Positions 24,860 through 36,993 are shown, counted from the first letter of the stretch. The stretch is 64,000 bases of DNA from Druceiella hillmani (GCA_039881145.1 JAYKKI010000004.1:48787501-48851500), one strand, 5' to 3'. Made by a program: numbers and translations. The notes: generated by a model from the sequence alone, not told the origin.

Positions 24860-26264
24860 TTAACCCTCCACCTTTAGCGCCTTTTTTGTGATACGAACAG
24901 TCGCGCGGGGTCTCCAGAAACCCCAAGAATAAACAGCAATTATTTGATGTTATAAAATACATTTTATTTGTTATTTTGACATATTGCAGATCAGTAATTT
25001 ATTTATACTATTGAAACAGAAAAACGGAGAATATTTTTTTCTATTATTTTAACATGTTCATTCTAAAATTAATTTTTTATGAAAGAACTAAACAATTTCT
25101 TTCCTTCTTATAATTATTTGAGATCGACAAAGGCTAAACATTGAAATAAAATGTTCATCAACAAAAATAAAATGAAAAAATATATACTTTCAGGTTACAT
25201 TAGTGGCTTTTATTATGATTTCGGATGCAATCGGTGCATACGACTTTGGTATGAATAGGACAAATTTTACCTTTACAAAAGTAACAAATAGTCTTGAATT
25301 TCCTGTCTGTTCGTCTTGGACAGTGAATACAACTTTCTCTCATGGGTACCAATTGATTATCATCAGGGTACCAACCGATTAGCATGTCCTGGCAGAGAGG
25401 TATAAGTCGTCGTATACACTGCTTCAATTCACGAGGCAAAGTCTTTATTGTTACTGGTGAGTGCAATTCTGGGTGACACAGTTCAAATGCTGATGTTTTC
25501 CAGAAAACTTTGCGCTCCATCTTATTTGCTTAGTTAAAAAAATTTTCACATTCTTCCATACCCTTTTGCTTGAATTCATTTGGAATTTCGGATTTATTTT
25601 TTCGAACGTGTACTGTTTTCGAAAAGGTACCATTGTCCAATTGTGCTCTCTGAGTAATTCTTCTGACGCAGTAAAGCTTGTAAACCAATTGTCCATGGTC
25701 ACGTTTCGTCCTGTACCTATAAAATTGGAGCAATTAGTCGCCTGACAAAAGCATTTGACGAAGCGTCTAGATAAAAAGGCCCTTCAGGATATTTAACTTC
25801 AAAAATTTAAATTTTTTTGTTTAAAATGAAAGAGTGTCTACCAAATAAAATAGCTTAATTGCATATTTGGAAGGTTTCCTGGACATGTACTGACGGAATC
25901 TGTAAAAACATCTGAAACTCTCATTTCATCTACAGTAACATACTCACTATTGCTGTAGTGTTTCTCACAAATCTTGACAAACGCTTCATAAAGCCACCTG
26001 ATCGGTGCCAGTTTGTCAATTTCATTTCGCTCTCTGCGAGTTAAATGTCATGAAACCGAAGTGCTCTAAATACAAATTAAAACCGCTGTTTAGACATCAT
26101 AGCACGACAAAAATCAAGACCAGTCTCGCAGTTTAGATCTAATTCCGTGTCATGCCCACTGACTTCACCCGTATTATTAACATTTTCTTCGTCATCTTCT
26201 TCACAATTTCCTCGTTTTCATCTTCCAACCATCTTATAATGCGTTGACATTGTCTATCGTCCAT
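24860..26264 (-). pseudogene. piggyBac-like transposase relic
   Basis: On the - strand from an ATG at 26264 the reading starts MDDRQCQRIIRWLEDENEE, an acidic N-terminus as in the family. Then come LAPIRWLYEAF, VTVDEMRV, a shifted FRQYMSRKPSKYAIK, then TMDNWFTS near 25690, and a cysteine-rich tail with CIHCPRR, CYFCKGKICPIH and CTDC (25200-25520). Order and motifs match piggyBac (DDE_Tnp_1_7), including catalytic-type Asp in VDE and MDNWF. At least three frame changes make it non-functional. On the low-coordinate side TTAA at 24860-24863 followed by CCCTCC fits a piggyBac end and target site. I found no matching inverted end on the other side. Confidence 0.8.
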
Positions 26265-27852
26265 TTTGCTAATATTACAACTGACCTTGAATAAGAAGAA
26301 ACAACTATAACAAAAAACGAAAAAAATGAACAGTAAAATTTTACTTACGCCGGTCGTCGCGTGGGATCCCTCAGAGCCTTGCTCAGAAACAAACGTATGG
26401 TTCTGAGCGATGCTCTGAAACACACTTCACGTACCTGACGGTGCGCGCGCACAGACTGAGAATCGCCGGCGTGAGTGTCTAGAGTAATCCTTTTTAGAAG
26501 GCTACCTAAAGTAAGTGTTTCGTGGAAATATTGTTAGAGTACATAATTTGGAATTATCTAAAACATGGGCTTTTAAAGAGACCACGCGACGGGCCGAGAG
26601 CAAAGTTTTAAAACCGCTTAATCTTTCACCTTTCTTTCCAGTTTTACCATAGTTAGGTAATTATTAAATTATTTCTTACAAACGATACTTCAGACAATTC
26701 TAACACAATGAGATTTTCCAATTCTAAAGGTTTGAAACAGTTTGTGAACCCTCGTTTCTTACATTCCCCTCCCTCCAAATCGCGACCCGCGCCCGCGGGT
26801 CTCCGTCGAGGGCGGTGAAACCTCTGCGCTGATAGGCGTCCGCTCGCTTCACCAATTAACTCGTTGTTAATAAGGCCCCCCATTGTTAAATATACGAGAA
26901 AGTTAAGTTAGACTTAAATCAATGAATCATTGAGGTGCGACGTTAAGGCTTGCTTTTGTTAATCTCTTTATTAGTTGTTAATTTGTTACTATTTTTTATT
27001 GAAATTTCTGAAAACTCTGACGTGTCTATATTTCATAAAAAAGACTGAACTACTACTAATCATTGAAAATAGTAACTTCTTGTAAGTCTGTTTTGAATAT
27101 TAGAAATCAGTATAATGCATTGAGTCCGATTAATCAATTGTGTAGTCTTATTGTGAAATATTATAGTTACGTCAGATATATCTTTTAGGTTTTGTTTTAT
27201 GCACCGTTAATTTTTACAGGCATTTCAGCGAAGCAATATTTCTTTTATAAATTAAATAAAGAATATGAAACTATTTATATATATATATAAGTACTTAACA
27301 TTTTATAGCCCTGAAATAATAGACAGTTTACGAAAAAAAATTTATTAGCATTACAAAGTTAAATTGTTCAAGTGGAAAATTGTTTTTAACAGAGTCGAAA
27401 CACAGTCTTAAATTACTAATTTTGTTTTCATTATCAAGTAATAGGCGCCATCTTCCTTTAAAAGCAGTTTACAGTAGATCAAATTATATATGTACGCAAC
27501 CCTACTTGGAAAAAATTTAATATTTGTCATTCAATACCAAGTTGTGATTTTAATAATAAACTTTAAAAGTTAAAAGAAAGCCATATATTACGAAAGAAAA
27601 TTTCTATCTTAAGATGAAAGTATTTATACATCATAAAAATATAACTCTTTTTTCTCGTATTTCAAACCGTTTGCATACGGCTTTTAGCGGGATTTGTTCC
27701 TAACCTGATGAGACTGCTGCAATACATCTCTCTTTAATATAAACATTGCAGCATAGACATGTTATAGTACTGAATTTATTAATGAATACAAAACATACGA
27801 ATTTAATTCTTCAAGACTTATGCAACAAAAATAAGAATTATGAACCGGCTTC

Positions 27853-27908
27853 GCAGATTTTTATGAAACGTGGTATAGGTACCTATGTCGCGTTTCATAA
27901 AAATCTGC
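27853..27908. repeat. 18-bp perfect inverted repeat
   Basis: GCAGATTTTTATGAAACG at 27853-27870 pairs exactly with 27891-27908. The 20-nt centre contains the palindrome TAGGTACCTA. It may be a small MITE-like or SINE fragment; no flanking duplication was seen. Confidence 0.6.
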
Positions 27909-28903
27909 CTATCCGTTTAGTCGTGATTGAGTAACAGACCTGGGTAGCTCAGATTGAGTAACAAACCTATTTTACACTGAAAAAAATGTAGTATAATAAC
28001 AAGTAGTGTAATGGAGTATCAGTTTCACTATTTTCTACCCTACTATATAATCTATACGCACACAAAATTTGATAGCGAGTCATCATTTTCTTCCAGAGTT
28101 TTTTCGTTGCCTTTTTTTCAAAATTGAATTTTATAAAGGCAACAATTCACTTCTAAATCTGTTCAGTAAAATACTCCCGAAAATTTAATAACGACAGTTT
28201 TATATCGTTTCCTGAACTCTTCAAACTTCCCATTTCTATCTAGGCAAATAAAAAAAGTAGGAATTCCGCTCACTCTTCGAGCGAGAAAAACTGTACAACG
28301 TTACATATTTTTAAGTCTTGATAACTTCTTCATCCAGTATGCAACCAGAGGAAAAACTAGAATCTACATTTAATAGATGGATATAAAGGAATTACTAAGT
28401 TTAAAATAAAAATAAAACCGCCATCTATCGGATAATCTTTGAAATACCTTCTAATAGCTAATTAGAAAATAAACGGACGTCTCCGTTAATTAAATTACTT
28501 AATAATCCGAGATGTTTTCTGTTCAACTCAAATGGTGAATATTATAATAATTTTCATTGCAAACGTGAGCCAAGCTGCTAAGACAGAAAATTGCAAAATT
28601 TTATTGAAATCCCGTTCGGCTGTTTTTTCAATTATGCGAGCACAGACTATTTTATTATTTATTTTCCAATAGATTTCTAAACAAAGTTATATTGTAACTC
28701 AAATTTTATATGAATATTTAGTTTATATTATAATAAAACGACTTAGATTATTAGAACCATTTACTGTAACTTTTTCTCAAAGAAGTATCTTAAAAAATAT
28801 GATTTGCCCAAATTTATATGTGAAATATTTTAAAGTCTGATTTATCTTTATAACGAGTAACGAAATACAATTATTATTAACCAATTATTTCTCTCACCCC
28901 CAG

Positions 28904-28991
28904 ACCGCCGTCAAAGTAGAAACGCACTCCTGCCGACACGCCATGAAGAAGACGAACTTGGAAAAGAATCAAAATCAAAAAGTGATACCTT
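28904..28991 (+). CDS. RPTP exon A: start of PTP catalytic domain
   Basis: An 88-bp exon lies between a strong acceptor (TTTCTCTCACCCCCAG) and a consensus donor (GTAAGT at 28992). In phase 0 it encodes 29 residues starting TAVKVETHSCRHAMKK and ending EKNQNQKVIP, plus one base. That base joins the first two of exon B to make Tyr, giving PYDYNRVV, a hallmark of receptor-type tyrosine phosphatase domains. These enzymes remove phosphate from phosphotyrosine on the cytoplasmic side of the plasma membrane. The segment aligns with the KNRY phosphotyrosine-loop region but reads KNQN, so the loop Arg-Tyr pair is absent. This is common in membrane-distal (D2) PTP domains. The family member is not assigned. 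Confidence 0.8.
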
Positions 28992-29046
28992 GTAAGTACA
29001 TATGATATACTTGAAGTAGGTTAAATTGACTAAAATACAATTACAG

Positions 29047-29258
29047 CAGTGTGCATATGCGTGTACGTGCATGTGTGTCTGTGTACATGTGCTTTTGTGT
29101 GTGTGTGCGCCAGCGTGCGTTCCCAAGTGTGGGCGTGCGTACGTACGTTGATGCGTGTGTGCGCGCGTGCGTGCGTTCGTGCATGTGTGCGGGCGCGGGC
29201 GTAGGCGCATGCGTGGGCATGTGCGTGGGCGTGGGTGTGTGCGCGCGCGCGCGTGTGT
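29047..29258. repeat. Long alternating GT/GC/CA tract
   Basis: About 210 bp of mostly alternating purine-pyrimidine sequence (GTGTGC, GTACGT, GCGCGC units), far more GC-rich than its surroundings. It begins 56 bp after the exon A donor. Open frames on both strands (Val-Cys-Ala-Arg rich) are composition artefacts. Confidence 0.9.
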
Positions 29259-29439
29259 TACAGTCGCGATTAACTTATTAGGGACATATATGAAAAGAAT
29301 AATAAGGCAGAAATTTGCTTTTATTGCTAAATTAAAATAAATACAATTTACTCCAGTACAATTTAGTATTCAGTGTAATTGCCATTGTTTGCTTTTTTTC
29401 ATCAGCGCGGCGTCGATGATATCAAATTACTACGTGTTT

Positions 29440-30110
29440 CTATACAAATGTTGCTCGAACCTTCTTGAAAAGTAACTTAAAGCTGATTTATAGTACCAGT
29501 GGGTTGAGGTACAACTTTTTTCTTGACTTCATAACACAGGTACTCTATAGGGCTTAGATCTAACCTATCTGCGGACCAGTCTACTACCGTCAGGGACTCT
29601 TTTGTGAAAAAGTTTTTGACCGACCGCGCTGCATAGTTTGTCATCGTAAATATACGCTCATTTAACAGGGAGAGTTACTTCGGTATAATGTAGAATGATT
29701 AACCATAATATTCTTTATGTATGAATAATTTTTTTTACATATCAAACTCCGAAGCCGGAAAGGCAGCCTCCAACTTTTACATAACCGAATTTTCAATTTC
29801 TACTCTTAAAGAACGCCGTACGTATTATTTGCTATCTAATGAAGTAAGATTTATCTTGACCTCGTCAGAAAATAGCACGTTTCCACTGAGAATAGGTCCA
29901 CTGTTCATATATCCCAATACACGCCAACCGTCTTAGTTTGTGTTTCTTTTTAGTAAAGGAACTTTCCGAGCAAATTTTCCGAATAAGTTTACCTCTACTA
30001 GACGTCATGCAATGGTCCTTGCTGATATACCGGCGTTTGTTTCTGGACCAAATACTTTCCCCTTTGTCATCAATTAGGGGAACTTTAAAAAGATCTATCT
30101 TTGTAATTGT
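29440..30110 (-). pseudogene. Tc1-like transposase relic
   Basis: The - strand gives, in order: GISARTIA and EVNLFGKFARKVPLLK (second helix-turn-helix region), LACIGIYEQW, FSDEVKINL (first catalytic-type Asp, in the usual FSDE context), then ARSVKNFF, VVDWSADRLDLSPIE and YEVKKKVVPQP near 29520-29640. The last block is the Tc1 signature around the second and third acidic residues (xDWPxxSPDLxPIE). Several stops and frameshifts are present, so it is inactive. The N-terminus and terminal repeats were not found. Confidence 0.8.
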
Positions 30111-30347
30111 TATTTTTATTTTCATTATAAGTTACATAGTTTTTCACTTATGACGGGAATATCCCAAAAATAACATTCTCTCCTTTCTCCAAAGTTTGTA
30201 CACCAAAAAATCGGATATAATTCAGATTAATAAAAGTTGGTATATATTAATTGAAAGGTAAGTAAAAACAGGGTTTGCCATATTTGTTGCAAAACAATTA
30301 AATTTATAATATTTTCCACTCTCGAATTCCTCAATTTCTAGACCATA

Positions 30348-30349
<2 letters not shown>

Positions 30350-30412
<63 letters not shown>
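30350..30412. repeat. (TA)n microsatellite
   Basis: About 31 uninterrupted TA repeats. Confidence 0.95.
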
Positions 30413-30414
<2 letters not shown>

Positions 30415-31651
30415 ACATGTTGATCGAGTGTTCTGATTGTATCATTATAGTTCATACTATCCAGGGGACAAATTATTGCAATTTATAACTACTTAACTTT
30501 AGCCCTTGGTTTTTCTCGCATGGCGAATGAAACATTGGTGGTGTAATTAAAAAATAAAGTTTTTGTGAAAATAATGTATCTTATCATTGCAATGGCTGAC
30601 CAGTTTGAAATTCCAAACACACTTTTGCACGTATACTATTAGGTTAATTATGTAATTAAGAAAATAATTAAATATTGATTACGATATATGATACGAGATA
30701 TGATATATGAAACATTAGCATAAATAAGGGAAGATGGAATCAGTACGAATATTTTTCGTCGACTTGAAAATATAATTTATACTTCCAAGCTTGGAACGCT
30801 TTGAGCGTTCCAAAAGTCAGAATCAAGTTTTATACACAATTCGGTACGATACACAGCAAAGAACTATTCATGAAAAGCTACACTAATGTTACAGTAAGAC
30901 CCAGATCGTTTCAAAAGCAATCGTTAATAAAAAGAAAGCCATAAGACAACATTATCTTCTGAAACTAAAACAATTTTTTTTGTATAATTTTTTAATCTTC
31001 GTATGGAGACCTCAAATAATTCTCTTATAATTTTTATGTGAATTTCATTTATTTTGGACTGAGCACTTCCGATATGAGGACAAGAACTTAAAATTTTTAT
31101 GCACTTTTCTTGTTCTCAAAATTAAACGTTGTACATTTAAGAAAAGTGGAAATTTTACAATCGCTTCTTGCTTTTAAGAATGCAAAATCCCGTTTAACGG
31201 ACAAAAACATTTGTTTAAATCAGAGGTTTACCAAAATTTTTGGCCCGTTGAACCACTCGCCAATTTTTTTATTTTTGTCTGTAAACACCCTACTTAATAT
31301 TAAATTTTCCTAAATATATTAAAATGGAATATGTTTGTTACAACCGATACAGTGCTATTCATTATGACCGAATTTTTTTAGAGAGTGGGCAATTGTAAAA
31401 GAAAGTTGCATATTTTTTCTTTAATTTTTTATTAAAAAGACACATACCACAAATAAATATGTGGATTTGGTAAGAAATATATCAGAACCTAATGAAATCA
31501 TTATTTCGATTGGATTTGGATTTAACTCGAATTCGAATAATTTACGAACGAATGATGCATCGACGTCCATTGAGCAGTTCCTCTGTCTCTTTCCGAAGTG
31601 TACCTTTAAATTTATATGAAAATTAGCCTATAGGTATACCCTTATTAACAA

Positions 31652-32463
31652 TAAATAAAATTAAAAATCTGTTCACAGATACCAAAGGAGTAAGGTAATA
31701 TACATTAAAAAATAAAAATTCCATCAAATTAATAACCTCCTCAACTTTAAATTTTTAAAAAATCGGTTAAAAATATGGATACAATTTGTATTCCCTATCT
31801 TAGGTGCTACTAAATAAAATTAAAAACCTGTTCACAGATACCAAATGAGTAAGGTAACATACATTAAAAAATAAAAATTCCATCAAATTAATAACCTCAA
31901 CTTTAAATTTTTAAAAAATCGGTTAAAAATATGGATACAATTTGTATTTCCTATCTTAGGTGCTACTAAATAAAATTAAAAACCTGTTCACAGATACCAA
32001 ATTAATAAGGTAACATACATTAAAAAATAAAAATTCCATCAAATTAATAACCTCCTCAACTTTAAATTTTTAAAAAAACAGTTAAAAATATGGATACAAT
32101 TTGTATTTCCTGTCTTAGGTGCTACTAAATAAAATTAAAAACGTGTTCACAGATACCAAATGAATAAGGTAACATACATTAAAAAATTAAAATTCCATCA
32201 AATTAATAACCTCCTCAACTTTAAATTTTTAAAAAATCGGTTAAAAATATGGATACAATTTGTATTTCCTATCTTAGGTGCTACTAAATAAAATTAAAAA
32301 CCTGTTCACAGATACCAAATTAATAAGGTAACATACATTAAAAAATAAAAATTCCATCAAATTAATAACCTCCTCAACTTTAAACTTTTAGAAAATCGGT
32401 TAAATATATGTATAAAATTTGTATTTCCTATCTTAGGTGCTACTAAATAAAATTAAAAACCTA
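31652..32463. repeat. 159-bp tandem array, five copies plus a partial
   Basis: Unit starts at 31652, 31811, 31967, 32126, 32285 and 32444 (partial), giving periods of 159, 156, 159, 159 and 159. Each begins TAAATAAAATTAAAAACCTG and ends CTATCTTAGGTGCTAC. The second copy lacks three bases (CCTCAAC in place of CCTCCTCAAC). The copies differ by few substitutions. The array is AT-rich and non-coding. Confidence 0.95.
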
Positions 32464-33734
32464 CACATACACATAGCACACCACAAAGCAGATAGTTGCC
32501 AGATTAAACAATTTTGCTTAATAATATCTCTATAGCACACACAATCTTTGTTATATACATTATATCATTAAAAGAACGCCTGAATGTTGACATTGACTTG
32601 CCTGAATCTTACATCTCGTAAAGCTCATATCTTTTTCTCGCTGACGTTAAACCCCAGCATGACGGAATCAACCCCTGGGATTCCGTAAAACGCTCTCCAA
32701 GAATCATTGGTTTAAATCGTTGCCTAAAAGTTACTTTATGATTCTTTAATAACAATAAACCAATTAAAAGTACGTGTGAAAAACGTCTACTAAAGAAGAT
32801 CGTTATAAATCTAAGAAAGCATAAAAAAATCATGCAATTGCATTAAAAAACTTATGTTTTACCTATTTTTTAATATAACTTGAATAGCAACATGCTCAAA
32901 ATATAAAGTCGAATTTCATTACGTCCAGTTTGCTTGCTCACCTTTCCCTAAAGATTAACCTCAAACAATGTTTCTTAACCACACACAGAGTGAAATTCAT
33001 CAAATCAACAAAATAAATAACTCTGTATTGGACTGCAACACTCGTATTTCTTCCAGTCCGGTGCGCCCCAGCGACGACCGCCCTGCCCGCCCTGACGACT
33101 CCATTAAAACTTTATGAACTCGTTATTTTTTCATTCCACCCTCCGTCTCCGTCATAAACAGGTGTTTATTTTGGGTTTTAATAAAGTCAACGGGCAAGTT
33201 TGAAAACAGGGGAGTGAAATCTAGTATCACATTATAATTTTGTTAATGGTAAACATTTTAACTGATAACGGAAGTCGTCCCGGTTATATTGTCTTTACTA
33301 AAAATTGCCTGTAATGTTCCTTTCAAAATTTAATTCTTTTTTTTTTCTCACTTTTTAATTTATGTTTTGAAAGCAATAATTAATAAAAAATCTATTATTT
33401 TACATCAGAATTATTATAGCGAAACCCCCTTCATTACGATAGGCTATGCTAGACTATTAAAGGTCGTTGCCATTATATAAAAGTTACAATGACCTCTAAT
33501 GGTCACAAACAGCTTATGATTGTAGACGATTCATTCCATATCTGTTTAAAGTACACACTTCAAAGGTTTCTTAGACTGAAATGAATAAAGGCTTGCGTTA
33601 ATACCCTATTTATTCGGTATTGTTTATTTATTAATCAATATATAAATATGACGTTAAAATAAAAAGTATATTTATACCGTAACCACAAAATAAACTGACA
33701 CCATAATGTTATAAAATATATAAATGTAGTTAGG

Positions 33735-34185
33735 ACATTCTCATTCGAGACAAGGCCTCCTCCAGCTTCTTTTAGTGCTAACGATCTGTTACGAGAGTTC
33801 AGTTGTTTGTTTCTGCTCATTTTTCAGTCTCGTTCGTGTAGAGTGTCTGATCTGCCTTGTCTTCTTTTGCTTGTTTACAATGTTCTTCCATAGCACCACT
33901 AGTTTTGTCCACTTCGCTTCGTGCATTCTAGCAACGTTGTCTGTACGTTGCTATTTCTGTTCCATAGTTGCCATTCAGTCCAATATATATATTACTTTCG
34001 TCTTGTCTCTAATTTTTTAGATCTAATCTTATCCATACTTCTTGAGAACATTCCTCTCCATGGCTCTCTGGTATGTAGTAATTTAATTTTTTGCTTCCTT
34101 TGTGTATTTTAAAGTCTAACATCCATATGTCAGCATTAGGAGAAGACTAGAATATATTACTTTCTTTTTTGAATTGAGCGTTAAG
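33735..34185 (-). pseudogene. Non-LTR RT C-terminal relic on minus strand
   Basis: The - strand gives LMLTYGC, then TTYQRAMERNVLKKYG, DKTKVIYIL, DNVARMHEAKW and RQIRHSTRTRLKNEQKQ across several stops. The order and the QRAMER-N-L motif match the RT tail of R1/Jockey-type insect elements. It is heavily decayed; open frames on the + strand over this region are shadows. Confidence 0.5.
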
Positions 34186-34755
34186 AAACTTTTCAGTACT
34201 TCTGTTAAGCTCTAAAATTTGCTCCAGGGTTTATAAACTCTTTCATAAATCTCTTCAATATTGTTACTTGATTTGATAAATAGATAATTTCGATGTAAAT
34301 ATCGTTAATAAGTGACACACTTAAAGAAAGGCTTGAAATTGTTTTGACCCAATCTTTGTCTTTGTAACCTTTTCCATTGCAATTTCTGTTCTGGTAAGAA
34401 TATTTACAAATTTTTATTGGATTCTCATTTTGGAAAAAGAAACTTTTTTTAGATTGTTAACAAATTTGCTGTCAGATGGCTACACAAGAAATTTTATTAG
34501 TTTATAATTTTAGATTTTTCACATACAATTTTTTTTTAAATAAGTCAAATCTGAAATGGAGATATTAGGCGGCTTGAAAGGAATTTTTTTTCTGCGCAAG
34601 TATATTTTGTTAGACAAAGTCGGACCGATGAAAATGAAATTTGATTATAGAGTAACTTGATGTCAATTTTTTCTATAATAATCGACATATAAACTCCGGT
34701 CATTGCTATGCAATTATTAATTATGTTCATAAATATTCACTATTTTGTCTTTCAG

Positions 34756-34832
34756 ATGACTACAACAGAGTCGTGTTGAGTCCGATCGACCGCGAGCCAG
34801 ACTCGGATTACGTTAATGCCTCGTACATAGAT
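34756..34832 (+). CDS. RPTP exon B: PTP domain, substrate-loop strand region
   Basis: A 77-bp exon has acceptor TTTGTCTTTCAG and donor GTAAGT (34833). After two bases that complete a Tyr codon, 25 codons read DYNRVVLSPIDREPDSD followed by YVNASYID. This is the conserved PTP segment normally written D-x-x-RV-x-L followed by D-YINASYID, which leads into the core beta-sheet. The incoming intron is phase 1 and the outgoing one phase 0, matching exons A and C. Lower AT content than the surroundings supports real coding sequence. Confidence 0.9.
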
Positions 34833-35869
34833 GTAAGTATATTTTTATTTTTTCTTTAATCTCCTTCCCTATTCTATTAAACTTTACAATAATAGTATTA
34901 TTAAGAAAACAAATTTTATTTATTTGTCATATTTTAAATATTGCATATCGCAGGACGAGATAGGGAAGAATCTGCCAGTACCATTACCCTAAGGGAAATT
35001 AAAATAAAAACAAAATTAAATTAAAATTAAAATAAAAAGAAAATTCCTAAGGTCTCATATTTAATACCTACTGGTAGGTGGAAAATAAATCTTGTGTTAT
35101 ATACAAAAATAATAATATATATTTAAAATATATTTACAAAATATCATCCTTATTATTAAAATTTCGAGAAAAAGGAAAATCAATCTCCAGGAAATTGTCA
35201 TCCAGTACCGGCCAGCAATTGTGTGAAATTTCGTACGAGTAAAATGCAATAATCGCAAATATATCAACTTGACAGTTATATTTGCAAAAACATCATGGAC
35301 CCAAATTTTGCATTGTAACGTTGTATTCAATCCTCTTCATGAGATTCATAGCAAAATGGACGTATTGTCTTTCCTCAATCGGGCTGTCTAATGGAGAGTC
35401 CATTTCTTTTTTGTTTTTTGTTTGCTTTTCTTTCTGACATCTTTACCTAAAACCAAACGTTTGTCTTTCTTTCTTTTCGCATTTGGCCTATTCCACACTT
35501 CTTTTATCTGCTCTTTTTTCTTCCAACATATTTTTGTAATGGTGATTTATGGTAACTTGTGTAGATTTTACTTTTTTAAGCTTTACAATGTTCAGTAGTA
35601 GTTCTTCTTTTCGAAGCATCAGGAATCGGCAAAAAATTTGTAACTATTGCTGTAAACTAGTCAAAATATGTTAATGGTTAATGACACCTTTAGTTTAAGA
35701 CTCGGACTCTTGAGAAGTTTGAGGTTCGGCAATTTAAGGTTCGGAGTCAGAACCGATACTTTAAAATTCGGAGTCAGAAGTAGTATTTTAAGATACCAAT
35801 AATCAAAAAGTTGAAGGCATCATTTCCATCTGCGGAGAGGTTAAATTTGCCAGCTCTGGTTATATAAAA

Positions 35870-36900
35870 GTTGATAAAGATATCGGTCTCACACTTGAGA
35901 AGATGAAAGCACGATTCTGACACCGACTGATGAATTCTAAAATATAAATCACTACAGACGTTCCTATTAAATGGACCTGTGCAACGAAAGCCGTTAACAT
36001 TAGTATCCATTCGAGAAACTGAAATGAAAACAGAAGCAACAAACCCTGCGATCTCGTTTTCACTGACTCTTACACCAGGGGTTGACTCTCATCCACGAGT
36101 CACGTACACCATTGTAAGTAGGTTTAAAAGCTTCGTAAACGTTCGGCCAAACGACTTGCTTTTTGATCACATGGGGTGGACTATTTAAAGTCAGAATATG
36201 ATGTTTTCTGGCAAATTCAATCAGTTTTAAGTCTTTACGGCTTGCTTATTCGTCACGAATCAACAGAGTTAGGTTCTGTTCTATAAGATTTGAATATTTC
36301 GTAAAACGACGCGTCTATAAATCGGCATACAGCCATTTGGGTAAACTTAGCCTACACTTTCATATCGTGCGTTAATCTCAAGTCTGTTATTCCTTCAGGA
36401 TCGTTGAAATACGAAGAATAGTGGCACAAAGTGACCAGCAGCTTTTGCTGCAAAAACACAGTAAGCTTTTTCACACCCTCTGCAGAAGTAACTTTTCCAA
36501 CCTGTCTCATTTTAAATAGCTGAAACATTAGCACATTTTTGGGAAATAGCAATATCACAGTTTCATATTTTGTGTGAAGAGTGAAATTAAATATTTGTTT
36601 TAAACTCACAAGGCTTTCAAAGAACCACTCTACTTGAGGCCTATTAAATCCTACACATTAAACTTGTGGATTCAGCGGTCCACAATGATTAATTACTATG
36701 GCTTTTGCAAAAAGAACAAAAATAGGTCATCCTCGTAGCCATCTTTTGTTGATTTAATTTTAACTTTATGTTTATAATATGTTTATAAACGGAGTTTATA
36801 ATACTTCATCATATTCAGGTGAGAAAGTTTTGTGAAACGAACCATCCCTTAATGTAAATCTGTTATTATTTTTAATGACATCAGTGCTGTCATTTAAAGT
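35870..36900 (-). pseudogene. pogo/Tigger-like (Jerky-type) transposase relic
   Basis: On the - strand, out of frame with each other, I can read HKTFSPEYDEVL (N-terminal helix-turn-helix region), GFNRPQVEWFFESL, RQVGKVTSAE (36490-36520, the strongly conserved DDE-domain block of this family), YPNGCM, IEFARKHHILTL then NSPPHVIKKQ, and EIAGFVASVF then GFRCTGPFNRNV near 35950-36060. This is the usual order of the DDE_1 superfamily transposase plus its C-terminal extension. Many stops and shifts are present, so it is dead. The - strand open frames 35774-36010, 36352-36609 and 36796-37059 are pieces of it. Confidence 0.75.
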
Positions 36901-36936
36901 AATCTGATAACGATCCTTTTTTGTAACCTGATAAAT

Positions 36937-36993
36937 AGTTTCATTTAATTGCGAATAATGAATTTCTAAAAAATTAAAGCCAAACATATTCAA
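36937..36993 (-). mobile_element. MITE family, terminal fragment
   Basis: AGTTTCATTTAATTGCGAAT followed by a GAATTTC segment and a GCCAAACATATTCAA end matches the outer end of the MITE at 9188-9480. Only about 57 bp remain. Confidence 0.7.

Larger units (their letters stand above)
1..28903 (+). other. Presumed intron or 5' flank upstream of RPTP exon A
   Basis: No host exon was recognised here. The next exon downstream begins in phase 0 with a good acceptor, so at least one earlier exon exists, and most of this stretch is probably intron. Repeats and relics inside it are listed separately. In 1010-4040, 11430-13760, 13870-15060, 15370-17110, 17220-19230, 20280-24560 and 26500-28890 I see only AT-rich sequence with many stops in all frames, apart from a few GC-richer islands described in the findings. 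I cannot exclude short upstream exons for extracellular or transmembrane parts. Confidence 0.5.
28992..34755 (+). other. RPTP intron A-B (5.76 kb, phase 1)
   Basis: GT at 28992 and AG at 34754-34755. It contains the GT-rich tract, a Tc1 relic, a 159-bp tandem array and a non-LTR relic, listed separately. The stretches 30420-31650, 32470-33730 and 34190-34750 are AT-rich with no recognised gene, apart from a small hairpin TGGAACGCT/AGCGTTCCA near 30791. Confidence 0.75.

Noticed and set aside
28911..29210. 99-codon minus-strand frame and + frames at 29051 and 29155
   Set aside because: They arise from the GT/GC alternating tract and overlap the true exon A on the other strand.
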